DNA of 33,633 bases, from positions 1 through 33,633 of the forward strand of contig JAPYNK010000177.1 in the NCBI GenBank assembly GCA_028285825.1, in the 5' to 3' direction. Position 1 is the first letter of the stretch. Each line of letters begins with the position of its first letter. The DNA is from Arenicellales bacterium. Lineage in GTDB: Bacteria > Pseudomonadota > Gammaproteobacteria > Arenicellales > Poriferihabitantaceae. Made by a program: the position numbers and the translations under genes. The notes under the pieces are model-generated. The model was not told where the DNA came from. It searched no databases and worked only from the letters and a program-made list of their open reading frames with translations. This document shows positions 10,040 through 18,934 of this stretch, in pieces.

Positions 10040-10592
10040 GAAAGTGTCGCCAGGGGTGATCGGCCGGTGGTTCCATCTCGGCAGTTCTGCCTGTGCCCGT
10101 TCGACCGCCTGCTGGATGCTCTTCCCGTCGGCGACCGGGGCCTGATCCCAAGATCCTGCTGCAGTACGCATTAGGCAAGCTTCCGGCCGTCACGCAGCAA
10201 TGTCACGTTGCCGTGGAAGACCTTGCACACAGTGATTCGTAATCCGCACAGGGTGTAGCCCTGTGTACGGTTCGAGATCCGGTACTCCCGGTCTCGAAGC
10301 GGCAGACCAGGTTCTTAGAGAGCGTGCGCTAATGATGCAGCGAGAAGATCAGGGCCAATTCACGCCGGTTATGCAGAACCTCCCGGTGGGCATCGGGGCA
10401 CTGCGGATCAACCGTGAAGCGGGCGTTATAGTCCTTCATGAATTCAGGCCGGAAGGCGTTGGCCTGCTCCGCACTGTCGATCCCGCGCAGGCGCAGTTCC
10501 CTGATCAGGCGGTCATGGAGTATCTGGTTGATCCGGAAGATGCCATGCCGATACGAATGGATCGCGACTGGACGACCCAGCTCCTATGACTC
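10040..10592 (-). pseudogene. Remnant of an ISNCY-like transposase (C-terminal part)
   Basis: Reading leftward from about 10590, one frame gives HDRLIRELRLRGIDSAEQAN, then FMKDYNARFTVDPQCPDAHR. This matches the C-terminal part of the integrase-core domain of ISNCY-type transposases, whose usual forms are close to LQDRLVKELRL and DYNARFA. It then meets an in-frame TAG, followed by RTLSKNL. After a frameshift it continues in another frame with GYTLCGLRIT and LLRDGRKLA, and a second shift leads to a proline- and tryptophan-rich tail near 10040. The N-terminal half with the DNA-binding domain and first catalytic residues is absent. At least one stop and two frameshifts make it inactive. No terminal inverted repeats were found. 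The match is from memory of the family and is moderate to good. Confidence 0.7.
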
Positions 10593-10818
10593 ATCGACAG
10601 TACCCCTTCCTTCACCTCTTCCTCTTTCCCATTATGGAGATAACAGCTTTGGGCTAACCTAAAACGTTCTTCAAGTTTCCATTTTCAGTCGGAAAAACTA
10701 CAATATGGCCTTGCAGGCAGGGCTGTATGACAGATTACTCATTCACTGCATTTGACGCTAATTCGACCATTTGCCAACCCAACAGCAAGGCAATACTCTG
10801 AAAATATCCCGATCTATT

Positions 10819-11841
10819 GTGAACGAACCTCCCATTGACTTTCGAAGCGATACCGTAACTCGGCCCTGTACACGCATGATGCAGGCCATGCAGGATGCAA
10901 AAATGGGAGACGATGTCTACGGTGAAGATCCAACAGTCAACCAGCTGCAGCTAAAAGTCGCCAGAATCACCGGACATGAAGATGCCCTGTTTTTTCCTTC
11001 AGGGACCCAGAGCAATCTGGTTGCACTGCTTACACACTGTAAGCGTGCAGACGAATACATCGTGGCACAGACTGCTCATACCTACAAGTATGAAGGGGGT
11101 GGAGCGGCAGCACTAGGCGGAATTCAACCGCAGCCCATGGAAAGAAATTCGGATGGCACGCTTGATCTGGAGCACATCGAGAAGCTGATCAAGGCAGATG
11201 ACTTCCACTTTGCCAAAACCAGATTGGTTGCACTCGAAAACACGACCACTGACGGGATGGCAATATCAGCTTCTTACTGCCAGAAAGTACGGCAGCTCTG
11301 TGACCGTAACAGATTGGCCCTTCATCTGGATGGTGCCCGGGTATTCAATGCAGCCGCAAAACTGAACGTTGATGTCATGGAACTGACAAAACATTTCGAC
11401 AGCGTATCGGTCTGCCTGTCCAAAGGGCTGGGGGCTCCAGTCGGCTCGGTATTGTCGGGAAGCCATGAATTTGTCAGCAGCGCAAGGCGCTGGAGGAAAG
11501 TGGTTGGCGGGGGCATGCGCCAAGCGGGCATAATCGCTGCAGCCGGTATTTATGCCCTTGACCATAACGTTTCAAGATTAAGCGAGGACCACTCCAACGC
11601 CGAATATCTGGCAAACAGGCTTTCCGAATTCGATGACATCAGCATTGAATTTGGGGGAGCCTGCACGAATATGGTGTTTCTACGCCTGAAAAGCACCAAC
11701 CATGACGAATTCGCCAGCTTCGCTGAATCAAAAGGGGTATTGTTCACTGGACGGAACCCAATCAGGATGGTCACCCACAAGGACCTCGCCAAATCAGACA
11801 TTGATCTTGCAGTGGAGCGTCTGGGCGCTTATTTCGGGTAG
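10819..11841 (+). CDS. ltaE: Low-specificity L-threonine aldolase
   Basis: A 340-residue fold-type I PLP enzyme that cleaves threonine or allo-threonine to glycine and acetaldehyde. Diagnostic parts are the N-terminal IDFRSDTVTRP, the GDDVYGEDPTVNQL segment, HLDGARVFNAA (the aspartate that holds the PLP pyridine ring) and SVCLSKGLGAPVGSVL, whose lysine forms the Schiff base. E. coli LtaE has 333 residues. I chose the GTG at 10819 because homology begins directly after it. A TTG at 10771 in the same frame would add 16 unlike residues. No strong ribosome binding site is visible for either. It converges with the asparaginase gene. Confidence 0.92.
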   Translation: MNEPPIDFRSDTVTRPCTRMMQAMQDAKMGDDVYGEDPTVNQLQLKVARITGHEDALFFPSGTQSNLVALLTHCKRADEYIVAQTAHTYKYEGGGAAALGGIQPQPMERNSDGTLDLEHIEKLIKADDFHFAKTRLVALENTTTDGMAISASYCQKVRQLCDRNRLALHLDGARVFNAAAKLNVDVMELTKHFDSVSVCLSKGLGAPVGSVLSGSHEFVSSARRWRKVVGGGMRQAGIIAAAGIYALDHNVSRLSEDHSNAEYLANRLSEFDDISIEFGGACTNMVFLRLKSTNHDEFASFAESKGVLFTGRNPIRMVTHKDLAKSDIDLAVERLGAYFG

Positions 11842-11908
11842 CGGGTCTTTTTGCATGAAGCTAAATGCTGCCAATCGCCCATGGCAAGTGCTTCACCCAC
11901 AAGCTTTC

Positions 11909-12937
11909 CTACTCGCTCCAGATTCCGGATGCTGAAATAAATCCTGTCCTGTCCTTGTTGCTATTTGCAATGTCTGGCCTGAAATAGCTGCCTAGAGCTT
12001 GATGCTCTTCAATCGAAATCGCATCAACTTTCAGCAACAATTTGCCCAAGGCGACCTGGCTCGCCCTGGTTGAACCGTCATCAATCTTCAGCGCAAGGCC
12101 AAGTTTCTTGCCAGGAACAAACCCACAGTAGACCGCTTCTGCGCCGGTCTTGACCAGAACCCGACCCTTTGTCAGATCAATGACATCCGTACAACATCGA
12201 CCCGTTCCTGCAATCATCCATGGGTGATTTGTAATCGACTCGATTATTTTCTCTACAGCTTGTGCCCTTCTGTTCGTTAATAGCCTGTGATCAGCATATC
12301 TTGCGCAAGCCCGGGCCAATGCGATCAACGGCATGGTTATTGCGGGAGCACCACAACCGTCTTTTCCGCAGTCCATAGCCGTCACATCAAAGCCGGCAAA
12401 GTCAGACATGACCTCCATCCAGACTTGCTGGGCACCATGCTCTGGATGGGTGTATCCATGTACATCTAGTCCGAGATGCCGGGCCATGGTCAACATGCCG
12501 GCATGTTTGCCAGAGCAGTTGTGGTGGGCTTGGGTTGACGGTTCTCCTGCTTTCAATAATTCGTGAAAGGCCTTCGAAGAATATGGCCGCGATGGGCCAT
12601 TTTCCAGATCATCAGGACCCAGGCCCAGCGATGAGAGCCAGTTTTGAACAGCCAAAACATGACCTGGCTCTCCATTGTGCGAAGCACAGGCCAATGCTAT
12701 TTCTCGTGCTGTCAGGGAGAAATTCTCGGCAGCACCCGTTTCAAGCAACGGAATTGCCTGAAACAGTTTGATTGCCGAACGAGGGAAGATAATGCGTTCA
12801 ACATCGCCAAGTGCGTAGACCGTTTGCCCCTGGCTGTCGACAACCACAGCAGCACCGCGATGCCAGGATTCCAGGGTGTTCTCGCGAAACACTTCAGCCA
12901 TGATCGGATTGGGTGACTCTGTCTTCTTTGGTTTCAT
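11909..12937 (-). CDS. L-asparaginase II, Rhizobium etli type (PF06089)
   Basis: A protein of about 342 residues in the asparaginase family typified by Rhizobium etli ReAV, unrelated to E. coli AnsA/AnsB. Conserved parts include PRSAIKLFQAIPLLETG with the family's Ser-x-x-Lys pair, LACASHNGE, HHNCSGKHAGML (a cysteine and lysine of the proposed metal site), CGKDGCGAPA with its cysteines, and HPWMIAGTGRCCTD. The enzyme hydrolyses asparagine to aspartate and ammonia. I chose the ATG at 12937 because homology (NPIMAEV) begins before the next ATG at 12901. The frame itself is open to 12982. The gene is monocistronic and convergent with ltaE. Confidence 0.9.
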   Translation of the reverse strand: MKPKKTESPNPIMAEVFRENTLESWHRGAAVVVDSQGQTVYALGDVERIIFPRSAIKLFQAIPLLETGAAENFSLTAREIALACASHNGEPGHVLAVQNWLSSLGLGPDDLENGPSRPYSSKAFHELLKAGEPSTQAHHNCSGKHAGMLTMARHLGLDVHGYTHPEHGAQQVWMEVMSDFAGFDVTAMDCGKDGCGAPAITMPLIALARACARYADHRLLTNRRAQAVEKIIESITNHPWMIAGTGRCCTDVIDLTKGRVLVKTGAEAVYCGFVPGKKLGLALKIDDGSTRASQVALGKLLLKVDAISIEEHQALGSYFRPDIANSNKDRTGFISASGIWSE

Positions 12938-13132
12938 GGATCGCATTTGGAATTTCATTTTCACCTGAAACAGTTCGTGCAAGCGGCGGATGAGCGAAAT
13001 GCAGCGATTATGGGTTTATCCGTCGTTTCATGCTTACGCTGCACTGGCAAAGCAGGAGTATGGAAGATTTGAGGTTCTTGACTATCAATGAGGTGCCGGC
13101 ATCAAAAGTAAGCGCGTCACGGATTGTAGACC

Positions 13133-13837
13133 TTATCCTAATACAACCCTCGTATTCAACTCTCCGATGCCTTCAACGGAACCTTGCAGCAGATCGCCTA
13201 TATTTACTGCCCCTACGCCTGACGGAGTTCCGGTCATAATCAAATCGCCAGATTTGAGCGCAAACAAGCCAGACAGTGTCATGATGATTTCCGGAACCTT
13301 CCAGATCAATTGGCCTAGATCACCCAACTGCCTGACCTCGCCATTCACCTTGAGTTCGATGCGGCCTGCATTTGGATGACCAAATTCAGCGACAGGAGCT
13401 ACATGACTGCAGGGTGCCGAATGCTCAAAGGCTTTGCCAATCTCCCACGGTCTTCCCACCTTCTTCATCTCGTTTTGAAGATCACGTCTGGTCATGTCCA
13501 ATCCCACTGCATAACCCCAGACATGATCGAGAGCATCCCGGCGTGTGATATTGATCCCTCCCTTACCCATGGCAACGACCAATTCAATCTCGTAATGAAC
13601 TTCTTTGGTATTCCGAGGATAGGGAAAGTCTTCGTTGTTGATGACAAGGTTATCGGGATTTTTCTGAAAGAAGAAGGGCAATTCGCGAGCTGGATCATGT
13701 CCCATCTCAATCGCGTGATCAGCATAATTCCGCCCAACACAATAAATACGGTGCACTGGAAAAAGAGCATCCGAATTCCTGACAGGCAGGTATGGAACCG
13801 GCGGTGCCGGGATGGCAAACTGGCTTCTGGTTTGCAT
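13133..13837 (-). CDS. Fumarylacetoacetate hydrolase family protein, fumarylpyruvate-hydrolase-like
   Basis: A 234-residue single-domain FAH-family enzyme. The family start IYCVGRNYADHAIEMG is followed by the metal ligands E83 and E85 (HYEIEL) and D114 (GLDMT). The end has the conserved GDLIMTGTPSGVGAV. Length and sequence are closest to NagK/YcgM-like fumarylpyruvate or acylpyruvate hydrolases, which cleave a C-C bond in breakdown products of aromatic acids such as gentisate. No gentisate pathway genes are in the window, so the substrate is not settled. It is divergent from the flavin reductase gene with an 83 bp shared upstream region. Confidence 0.9.
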   Translation of the reverse strand: MQTRSQFAIPAPPVPYLPVRNSDALFPVHRIYCVGRNYADHAIEMGHDPARELPFFFQKNPDNLVINNEDFPYPRNTKEVHYEIELVVAMGKGGINITRRDALDHVWGYAVGLDMTRRDLQNEMKKVGRPWEIGKAFEHSAPCSHVAPVAEFGHPNAGRIELKVNGEVRQLGDLGQLIWKVPEIIMTLSGLFALKSGDLIMTGTPSGVGAVNIGDLLQGSVEGIGELNTRVVLG

Positions 13838-13920
13838 GAATCCGATGGCTTGATGGCAGGCAGATTTGCGAAATTGCAGTTATTATAATAGTCGGTTCGT
13901 TCAAACCAGTATCCCCAATC

Positions 13921-14538
13921 ATGATCATCAACTTATCAGAGCTGAATACACCGAATGTCTATTTCACGATGACTCAAACGGTGTTGCCACGTCCAATTGC
14001 CTGGATACTCAGCGAGAATCAGGACGGCTCATTAAATCTGGCGCCCTTTTCCTATTTCAATGCTGTATGTAGCGATCCTCCTCTAGTCATGATTTCCATT
14101 GGTCTCCAGGATGACGGATCTCACAAGGATACCTTACGAAATGTGCTTGAACGACCGCAATTGGTGATACATATTGCAAGCTCTGATCAACTGGCTGACC
14201 TGAACTTCAGTTCAGCAACCCTGCCTCCGGGAGTCTCTGAGGTCGACGCCGGAAATCTTGAATTGTCAGATGTTGACAGCTTCCTCCTACCTCGACTGAC
14301 ACATTGCAAGGTTGCCTTTATGAGTCATGTTCACAAGATTGAACAAATCGGCACCCATGATCAGCAACATCTGGTATTTGCCCAAATCGATTCTGTCTAT
14401 GTCTCAGACGACTGTGTTCGACACGATGGCAAGAATCGCCTGACAATTCAGGCCGATCAGATTCGTCCACTCTCCAGGCTTGGGGCGAGTGCCTATGCAT
14501 CATTCGGAGAGGTCTTGTTCGCTAAACGACCCGCCTAA
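13921..14538 (+). CDS. Flavin reductase-like, FMN-binding split-barrel protein
   Basis: A 205-residue protein of the flavin reductase-like domain family. Typical motifs are LPRPIAWILSENQDGSLNLAPFSYFNAV near the N-terminus, where the FMN phosphate and isoalloxazine bind, followed by PPLVMISIG and the later HCKVAFMSHV strand. Members bind FMN and transfer electrons from NAD(P)H, often for a partner oxygenase. The partner is not evident here. The gene is divergent from the FAH-family hydrolase, and its stop overlaps that of the convergent DsbA-family gene by four bases. Confidence 0.88.
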   Translation: MIINLSELNTPNVYFTMTQTVLPRPIAWILSENQDGSLNLAPFSYFNAVCSDPPLVMISIGLQDDGSHKDTLRNVLERPQLVIHIASSDQLADLNFSSATLPPGVSEVDAGNLELSDVDSFLLPRLTHCKVAFMSHVHKIEQIGTHDQQHLVFAQIDSVYVSDDCVRHDGKNRLTIQADQIRPLSRLGASAYASFGEVLFAKRPA

Positions 14539-15191
14539 TTGATGCTCAAAGTCGATTTGACTGCTTCCAGCATGGGTAAGTGATTGCTGTAATCTACCGG
14601 GATACGACTCAACTGACTGCCCTGTTTCAGCATCAGGGAGGGGAAGCCGGATATACCCAGATTCCGAGACAGCGTGATTTCATCAATTAACGTACCTTGC
14701 GTTTGTCTTGAGCCAAGGTCCTGTGAAAAACGCATGTCATCAAGACCGATGGTTTTGGCGATTTCAGTCAGGGTCTGTTCCTCCGATGGATTGCGTGCCT
14801 CGAGATAGTATGCTTGCTGGATTGCCCGAGTCATTTTTTCATCCCACTCAATACCCTGATTACGGGCAGCGATCACAGCCCGACATGCTGGAAAGGTTGA
14901 GCGTCTCGGTATGCAGTCCTGCCAAAAGTCAAAATTGAACTTGGTTCCCGGGACCGTGCGCATGATGGTCCGCCAGACCTGTTGCAGATGCTGGCGCATT
15001 GTCTCTGGCATCGGTTCGTTTGAATCAGGTGCCAGACCACCCAATAACCGTACTGCATGGATATTATCGGGCAGTGATTCCAGAAGCCTGTCCAGTTGCG
15101 GACGAAATGCCCAGCACCAGCTACACATCGGATCGTGTACATAGATCAGACTTTCCTCGCTACCATTTACTCGTTGTATGGAATTCAGCAC
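14535..15191 (-). CDS. DsbA/FrnE-family thioredoxin-fold protein
   Basis: A 218-residue protein with a thioredoxin fold of the DsbA/FrnE class. The redox motif C23-S-W-C26 sits in DPMCSWCWAF. A long helical insertion follows, and the conserved cis-proline loop (GISGFPSLML) is near the C-terminus. No signal peptide is visible, so it is likely cytoplasmic, as for FrnE-like proteins rather than periplasmic DsbA. The likely start is a GTG at 15191, three bases after the truncated SDR's stop, so the two are probably transcribed together. The substrate is unknown. Confidence 0.88.
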   Translation of the reverse strand: MLNSIQRVNGSEESLIYVHDPMCSWCWAFRPQLDRLLESLPDNIHAVRLLGGLAPDSNEPMPETMRQHLQQVWRTIMRTVPGTKFNFDFWQDCIPRRSTFPACRAVIAARNQGIEWDEKMTRAIQQAYYLEARNPSEEQTLTEIAKTIGLDDMRFSQDLGSRQTQGTLIDEITLSRNLGISGFPSLMLKQGSQLSRIPVDYSNHLPMLEAVKSTLSIN

Positions 15192-15194
15192 TGT

Positions 15195-15773
15195 CTATCG
15201 CCCTCCGGAACAATCAACAAAGGTACCCGTGCAGTAGGATGCCTGATCGGAGAGCAGCCACACGATTGAATTTGCAACCTCTTCGGCCGATCCTGGACGT
15301 TTCATGGGTATGTGCCTTGAAATTCTGTTGATTCGATCAGGATCACCGGACAGTTGATGAATTTCGGTATCGATTAGCCCCGGGCGGACCGCATTGACCC
15401 GAATTCCATCTTCAGAGAGCTCGCTGGCCAAACCCACGGTCAAGGTATCTATCGCACCCTTGGATGCTGCATAGTCGACATATTCACTGGGCCCGCCCAA
15501 GCGGGCGGCGACAGAAGACACATTGACGATGGATCCGCCTTGACCACCGTGGCGAACGGACATGTATCGAATTGCTTCCCGGACACACAAAAGACTGCCT
15601 TTGACGTTGGTTGCAAATATGCGGTCAAATCGTGCACCCTCCATTTGCTCAAGCCGCGTTGCGGCCTCAAGCGTACCTGCATTATTGACCAGTCCACCGA
15701 TGGGAGCAAGTTGCTGGCTAGCGAACGCGAACATCGGGCGATTTGGGTCAGCCATCACCACATGGGGAACCAT
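15195..15773 (-). pseudogene. 5'-truncated short-chain dehydrogenase/reductase (SDR)
   Basis: The frame encodes 192 residues matching the central and C-terminal parts of a classical SDR. Visible are LVNNAGT, the catalytic serine strand SIVNVSS, the YAASK catalytic Tyr/Lys motif and the tail SYCTGTFVDCSGG. The usual length is about 247. The first 60 or so residues, including the TGxxxGIG NAD(P)-binding motif, are missing. They cannot lie upstream: an in-frame TAA sits two codons before the ATG at 15773, and the hsp20 stop is only 70 bp away. The rest is free of stops and reads well, so the loss looks recent, or a partial protein is kept. Activity as a dehydrogenase is very unlikely. The DsbA-family gene follows three bases later. 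Confidence 0.8.
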
Positions 15774-15791
15774 GGATTAGAAGCGTGTTCC

Positions 15792-15826
15792 CAAAAGGAA
15801 CAAGGTCGCCGAAGCGACCCTGTTCC
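15792..15826 (-). terminator. Terminator of the hsp20 gene
   Basis: A 13-position stem (15797-15809 with 15814-15826) holds twelve base pairs, one mismatch and a four-base loop. On the minus strand it is followed by TTTT. It sits 18 bp past the hsp20 stop and directly before the truncated SDR frame. Confidence 0.85.
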
Positions 15827-15843
15827 GTCTGGATGCAGAGTGC

Positions 15844-16272
15844 TTAGTTGATCAAAATCCTGCGTCCTTCTTCCTGCTCGCGACGCGGAATCGTGAGCGT
15901 CAAGACACCATCATTGTAATCGGCACTAATGGCTGAATCATCGATCATTTTGCCGAGACGCAGACGACGAAAATATTTTCCAGTGTGTCGTTCCAGACGA
16001 ATCAAGGTTTCACCGTCTTTTTCGACATTTTCGGATTTGCTTTCCGCCTCAATGGTCAACATTCCTTCTTTTATGCTGACAGACAAGTCGTCTCGATCAA
16101 TACCCGGCAAATTCGCCTTGACTACATAGTTTTTCTCAGTCTCGATAATATCGAGCGGAGGAACGATATGCGACTGCGGAGTCTCGTACCTAGACATCAG
16201 ACCATTGAAGAGATGATCGAAATCACCACTCAGGTTCCAGCCCTTCAAGGGAAGTTGTGTTAAAGCATTCAT
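15844..16272 (-). CDS. Hsp20/alpha-crystallin small heat-shock protein
   Basis: A 142-residue small heat-shock protein. The alpha-crystallin domain starts around PPLDIIETEKNYVVKANLPGI. It ends with the GVL motif ADYNDGVLTLTIPRRE, and a short C-terminal tail follows with the I-x-I/L type anchor (RRILIN). It acts as an ATP-independent holdase that keeps unfolding proteins soluble. The ATG has a strong GAGGAAA ribosome binding site about seven bases upstream. A sigma32-like promoter precedes it and a hairpin terminator follows, so it is a single-gene heat-shock transcription unit. Confidence 0.95.
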   Translation of the reverse strand: MNALTQLPLKGWNLSGDFDHLFNGLMSRYETPQSHIVPPLDIIETEKNYVVKANLPGIDRDDLSVSIKEGMLTIEAESKSENVEKDGETLIRLERHTGKYFRRLRLGKMIDDSAISADYNDGVLTLTIPRREQEEGRRILIN

Positions 16273-16310
16273 AGTATTTTCCTCATTGGTTAAAATGAAT
16301 TGCCTTAAAC

Positions 16311-16338
16311 TTATGGCGGCAGTATTTATATTTTCAAT
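16311..16338 (-). promoter_or_regulatory. Sigma32-like heat-shock promoter of hsp20
   Basis: Reading on the minus strand, ATTGAA (16338-16333) is followed 13 bases later by CCGCCATAA (16319-16311). This resembles the sigma32 consensus CTTGAA and CCCCATnTA. It lies about 40 bp upstream of the hsp20 start. A weaker sigma70 reading of the same stretch (TTGAAA, 17 bases, ATAAGT) is also possible. Confidence 0.45.
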
Positions 16339-16355
16339 ACTTTTCCTTTATTTTT

Positions 16356-17126
16356 TTAATATAAAGAATTTAGAGGGGTGCGAACGGCTTGCAAAGTCGC
16401 CCCGGTTTTGGGGTCAATGGCAACCACTGCAAGGCCCAGATTGGAGATTTCCCAGTCAGGTTCGATATCGAGTTCCACGAAAGTATTGGATTGTCCGGTA
16501 TCGACTTCGTATGGCTGACTCCAGTAACGAACCAGAAATTCGTGGTGCAGTGTTGCACCCCAATTCTCTCCACCGTCGATTTTTCTAATAATGCCATTTT
16601 CGTAGATTGCAATATGTCCCTCTGCAGTACTTCCCGAAACATTGTCGAAAGTGATTTCTGCATGGAAACGTTGCGGAGCATTTCGGCCGACTTGAAGCTG
16701 GATGCTTACATTTGCAGGGGTTGCATTGTGCTTGCGGATCCGGTCATAAATCTGGGCGCCATTTCGGGTTTCCCGTCCGCTCACCACCAGCTCGGGGGTA
16801 TAGATTGAGGCCTGCCGATTGACGTGTGCTATCCAGCGCTGGCGATCGGTATATTGTTTTTTTGAAAACGGATCAGGCCAGCCAAGACGATTCCAGTAAT
16901 CAACATGAAAGGCCAGCGGTAGAGCATGAAAGTCTGGCCCGATGTGAGTTCCAAGTTCAGCCAGAAAACGATCAGCCGGCGGACAGCTGCTACAACCTTC
17001 CGAAGTATACAGTTCGACTAGTGGCGTTATGGTGCTTGCACTCGATACAACCAGAGTCTGGCCGGCACCTCCAGCCACTGCAATGCAGCATATTGCCAGC
17101 AACAGGAATTGGGCCATTCGTTTCAA
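16356..17126 (-). CDS. DUF1223 family protein, exported thioredoxin-like
   Basis: A 256-residue DUF1223 protein. A basic N-terminus (MKRM) and the hydrophobic stretch [18 protein letters not shown] form a signal peptide, so it is probably periplasmic. The hallmark [19 protein letters not shown] carries a CxxC-like pair in a thioredoxin-like fold, followed by [15 protein letters not shown] and YTPELVVSG. The molecular role of the family is unsettled, but redox function is likely. The start is taken as the TTG at 17126, because it supplies the basic n-region and overlaps the msrB stop as TTGA. An ATG nine bases later is the alternative. Linkage to msrB suggests a joint role in oxidative protein damage. 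Confidence 0.88.
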   Translation of the reverse strand: MKRMAQFLLLAICCIAVAGGAGQTLVVSSASTITPLVELYTSEGCSSCPPADRFLAELGTHIGPDFHALPLAFHVDYWNRLGWPDPFSKKQYTDRQRWIAHVNRQASIYTPELVVSGRETRNGAQIYDRIRKHNATPANVSIQLQVGRNAPQRFHAEITFDNVSGSTAEGHIAIYENGIIRKIDGGENWGATLHHEFLVRYWSQPYEVDTGQSNTFVELDIEPDWEISNLGLAVVAIDPKTGATLQAVRTPLNSLY

Positions 17127-17584
17127 GACAATGACTCCCCTGAATCAAGCAGGCCTCTGTATTGCCCATATCCAGCCTCCTCCAACTGATCGGCTGGAAT
17201 AAACCGCAATGCTGCAGAATTGATACAGTAGCGAAGACCCGTTGGTGCCGGACCGTCAGAAAAAACATGCCCAAGGTGGGAATTGCCATGCAGGCTTCTT
17301 ACCTCGGTCCTTGGCAAAAATAACTTGAAATCCCGTTTCTCGACAATTGATTCAGGAGCAATTGGCTGATAAAAACTCGGCCACCCGGTCCGTGAATCGA
17401 ATTTGTGTATTGATGCAAATAGTGGTTCTCCACTGACGATGTCGACGTAGATGCCGGCCCTCTTCTCATCATGGTACTCATTCTCAAATGGCCGTTCCGT
17501 TGCGTCCTGCTGGGTGACCTGATACTGAATAGGAGTCAGGCTTTTCCGCAATTCCCGGTCGCTGGGTTTTGGATAGGATGTCAT
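17123..17584 (-). CDS. msrB: Peptide-methionine (R)-S-oxide reductase MsrB
   Basis: A 153-residue MsrB that reduces methionine-R-sulfoxide in proteins, with electrons from thioredoxin. Diagnostic motifs are TRPFENEY-like [72 protein letters not shown]. The catalytic cysteine is in RYCINSAAL. The two CxxC pairs that hold structural zinc in many MsrBs are absent, so this is a zinc-free form. I chose the ATG at 17584; a TTG at 17617 is in frame but adds residues unlike the family. It overlaps the DUF1223 start and is probably translationally coupled to it. Confidence 0.94.
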   Translation of the reverse strand: MTSYPKPSDRELRKSLTPIQYQVTQQDATERPFENEYHDEKRAGIYVDIVSGEPLFASIHKFDSRTGWPSFYQPIAPESIVEKRDFKLFLPRTEVRSLHGNSHLGHVFSDGPAPTGLRYCINSAALRFIPADQLEEAGYGQYRGLLDSGESLS

Positions 17585-17630
17585 TATGGCTGTCACTCGT
17601 TTCGGGTATAAATCCAATCTAGGGTAGCCA

Positions 17631-18362
17631 TCATACAGGCACGCGATTGCTCAATAGCCATGATCCAAGCAACCTGGGCAACTCCTCGATACTCTGCAGG
17701 ATCATATCTGCATCAGACTCCAACTGGCCATGAGCTTGGGCCCCCGATAGCACGCCAACCGCCATGCCCGCCCTGGCGTTTTTTGCCATCTGCAAATCCT
17801 TGAGGCTGTCACCCACCACCATGACCTCGCCTTGTCGTAGACTGCACCTTTCACAGAAGGCTTGAACCATTCCCGGATCTGGCTTGACGCCATAGCCGCT
17901 GTCAGCCCCACATACGAATTCAAAAGCATGATGCAGGTCAAATGTCCTCAGCATGGCTCTTGCACTTGATTCATCATCCATCGTTGCAACTCCCAGTATA
18001 ACCCCAAACGACTTAATTTCATGGATGAGCCGATGCAGATTATCCGTGATCGGTACAGGCTGAACCGATGAGAGAAAAAACTGACTTCGGATATGCTCCT
18101 GTTTTTCCCGTGTCAGACCGAACCCAAGCTCTCTTTCCCAGGTGCGGACTACGTCATCATTGCTTCCCGATGCCAAGACCGAGTCGGTTGTCCATTGCCG
18201 CATATCCGGGTCATATCCCCCGACAGCCATGAGGCGGTCAGCAAGTGCTGGCTTCTGGGCAAGGCCAGCAATGTATTCGGCGGCTTTCCGGTATGGCGGT
18301 ATCCATGTCCTCTCCAGATCGAGCAATGTACCGTCCTTGTCAAACAGGATGCCTCGAATCAT
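17631..18362 (-). CDS. HAD-superfamily hydrolase, phosphoglycolate-phosphatase-like
   Basis: A 243-residue HAD phosphatase. Motif I is DKDGTLLD near the N-terminus, motif III's lysine is in GVKPDPGM, and motif IV is [13 protein letters not shown]. The helical cap between motifs I and II fits subfamily IA (Gph/PGP-like). It probably removes phosphate from a small metabolite such as phosphoglycolate; the substrate cannot be fixed from sequence. The ATG at 18362 starts directly before motif I ([12 protein letters not shown]) and lies four bases after the VOC gene's stop, which supports it over the longer frame to 18434 and indicates an operon. Confidence 0.9.
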   Translation of the reverse strand: MIRGILFDKDGTLLDLERTWIPPYRKAAEYIAGLAQKPALADRLMAVGGYDPDMRQWTTDSVLASGSNDDVVRTWERELGFGLTREKQEHIRSQFFLSSVQPVPITDNLHRLIHEIKSFGVILGVATMDDESSARAMLRTFDLHHAFEFVCGADSGYGVKPDPGMVQAFCERCSLRQGEVMVVGDSLKDLQMAKNARAGMAVGVLSGAQAHGQLESDADMILQSIEELPRLLGSWLLSNRVPV

Positions 18363-18366
18363 GACT

Positions 18367-18789
18367 TCAAATCCGTACCGAGGGACACCAGCAATACCCA
18401 TCGGGATCCAGAATGAAGCACTCTCGTAAGCCATGTGGTTTGTCAGCTGTTTCCATCAGTATTTCGTATCCTGCTTCTCTGGCTTTTTGCTCAGCCTGGT
18501 CTGGCTGCACATTAAATAATCGTAGCTCGATACCACCACCTCTGGCCCCTGATTCGGGAAGCAGGGACGGGAGGGGATTTCTTGAGTAGGCATGATCGGC
18601 ATGCAGCTGAAAGAGAATCCCGTCATGGGATAGCAGGGAATAGTCCTGACTGCACGACAATTTGGAAAAACCGAAAACCTGTTCCAGAAAACCGGCTATC
18701 CTCGCAACATCGGAAACCAGCAGATTCACGCCAAAGCCTTCCAGGGCATGTCCGACCTGAACAGCATCTGTCGGATCAAAGTCCGTCAT
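18367..18789 (-). CDS. VOC-family (glyoxalase/dioxygenase fold) protein
   Basis: A 140-residue protein with the paired beta-alpha-beta-beta-beta units of the vicinal oxygen chelate fold. Family-like segments are VGHALEGFGVNLLVSDVARIAGFLEQVFGFSKL, DGILFQLHAD and the C-terminal GLRECFILDPDGYCW. Functions in the fold range from glyoxalase to antibiotic resistance; none can be assigned here. The ATG at 18789 is preceded by a good GGAG ribosome binding site. The TTG at 18816 is less likely. It is the first gene of a pair with the HAD phosphatase, four bases upstream of it. Confidence 0.82.
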   Translation of the reverse strand: MTDFDPTDAVQVGHALEGFGVNLLVSDVARIAGFLEQVFGFSKLSCSQDYSLLSHDGILFQLHADHAYSRNPLPSLLPESGARGGGIELRLFNVQPDQAEQKAREAGYEILMETADKPHGLRECFILDPDGYCWCPSVRI

Positions 18790-18934
18790 TTCCAACTCCA
18801 AAAATGCATCCGGCAACTGCAGGTTCTTGGCCCAATATCCTGGTTGCCATTTTTAGCCCTTGCATCATCACATGTACCTGAAGGCTGTTACCGGTTTCGA
18901 TCATAGCAAACATTGGAAGAGTTGGGCTAACTGC

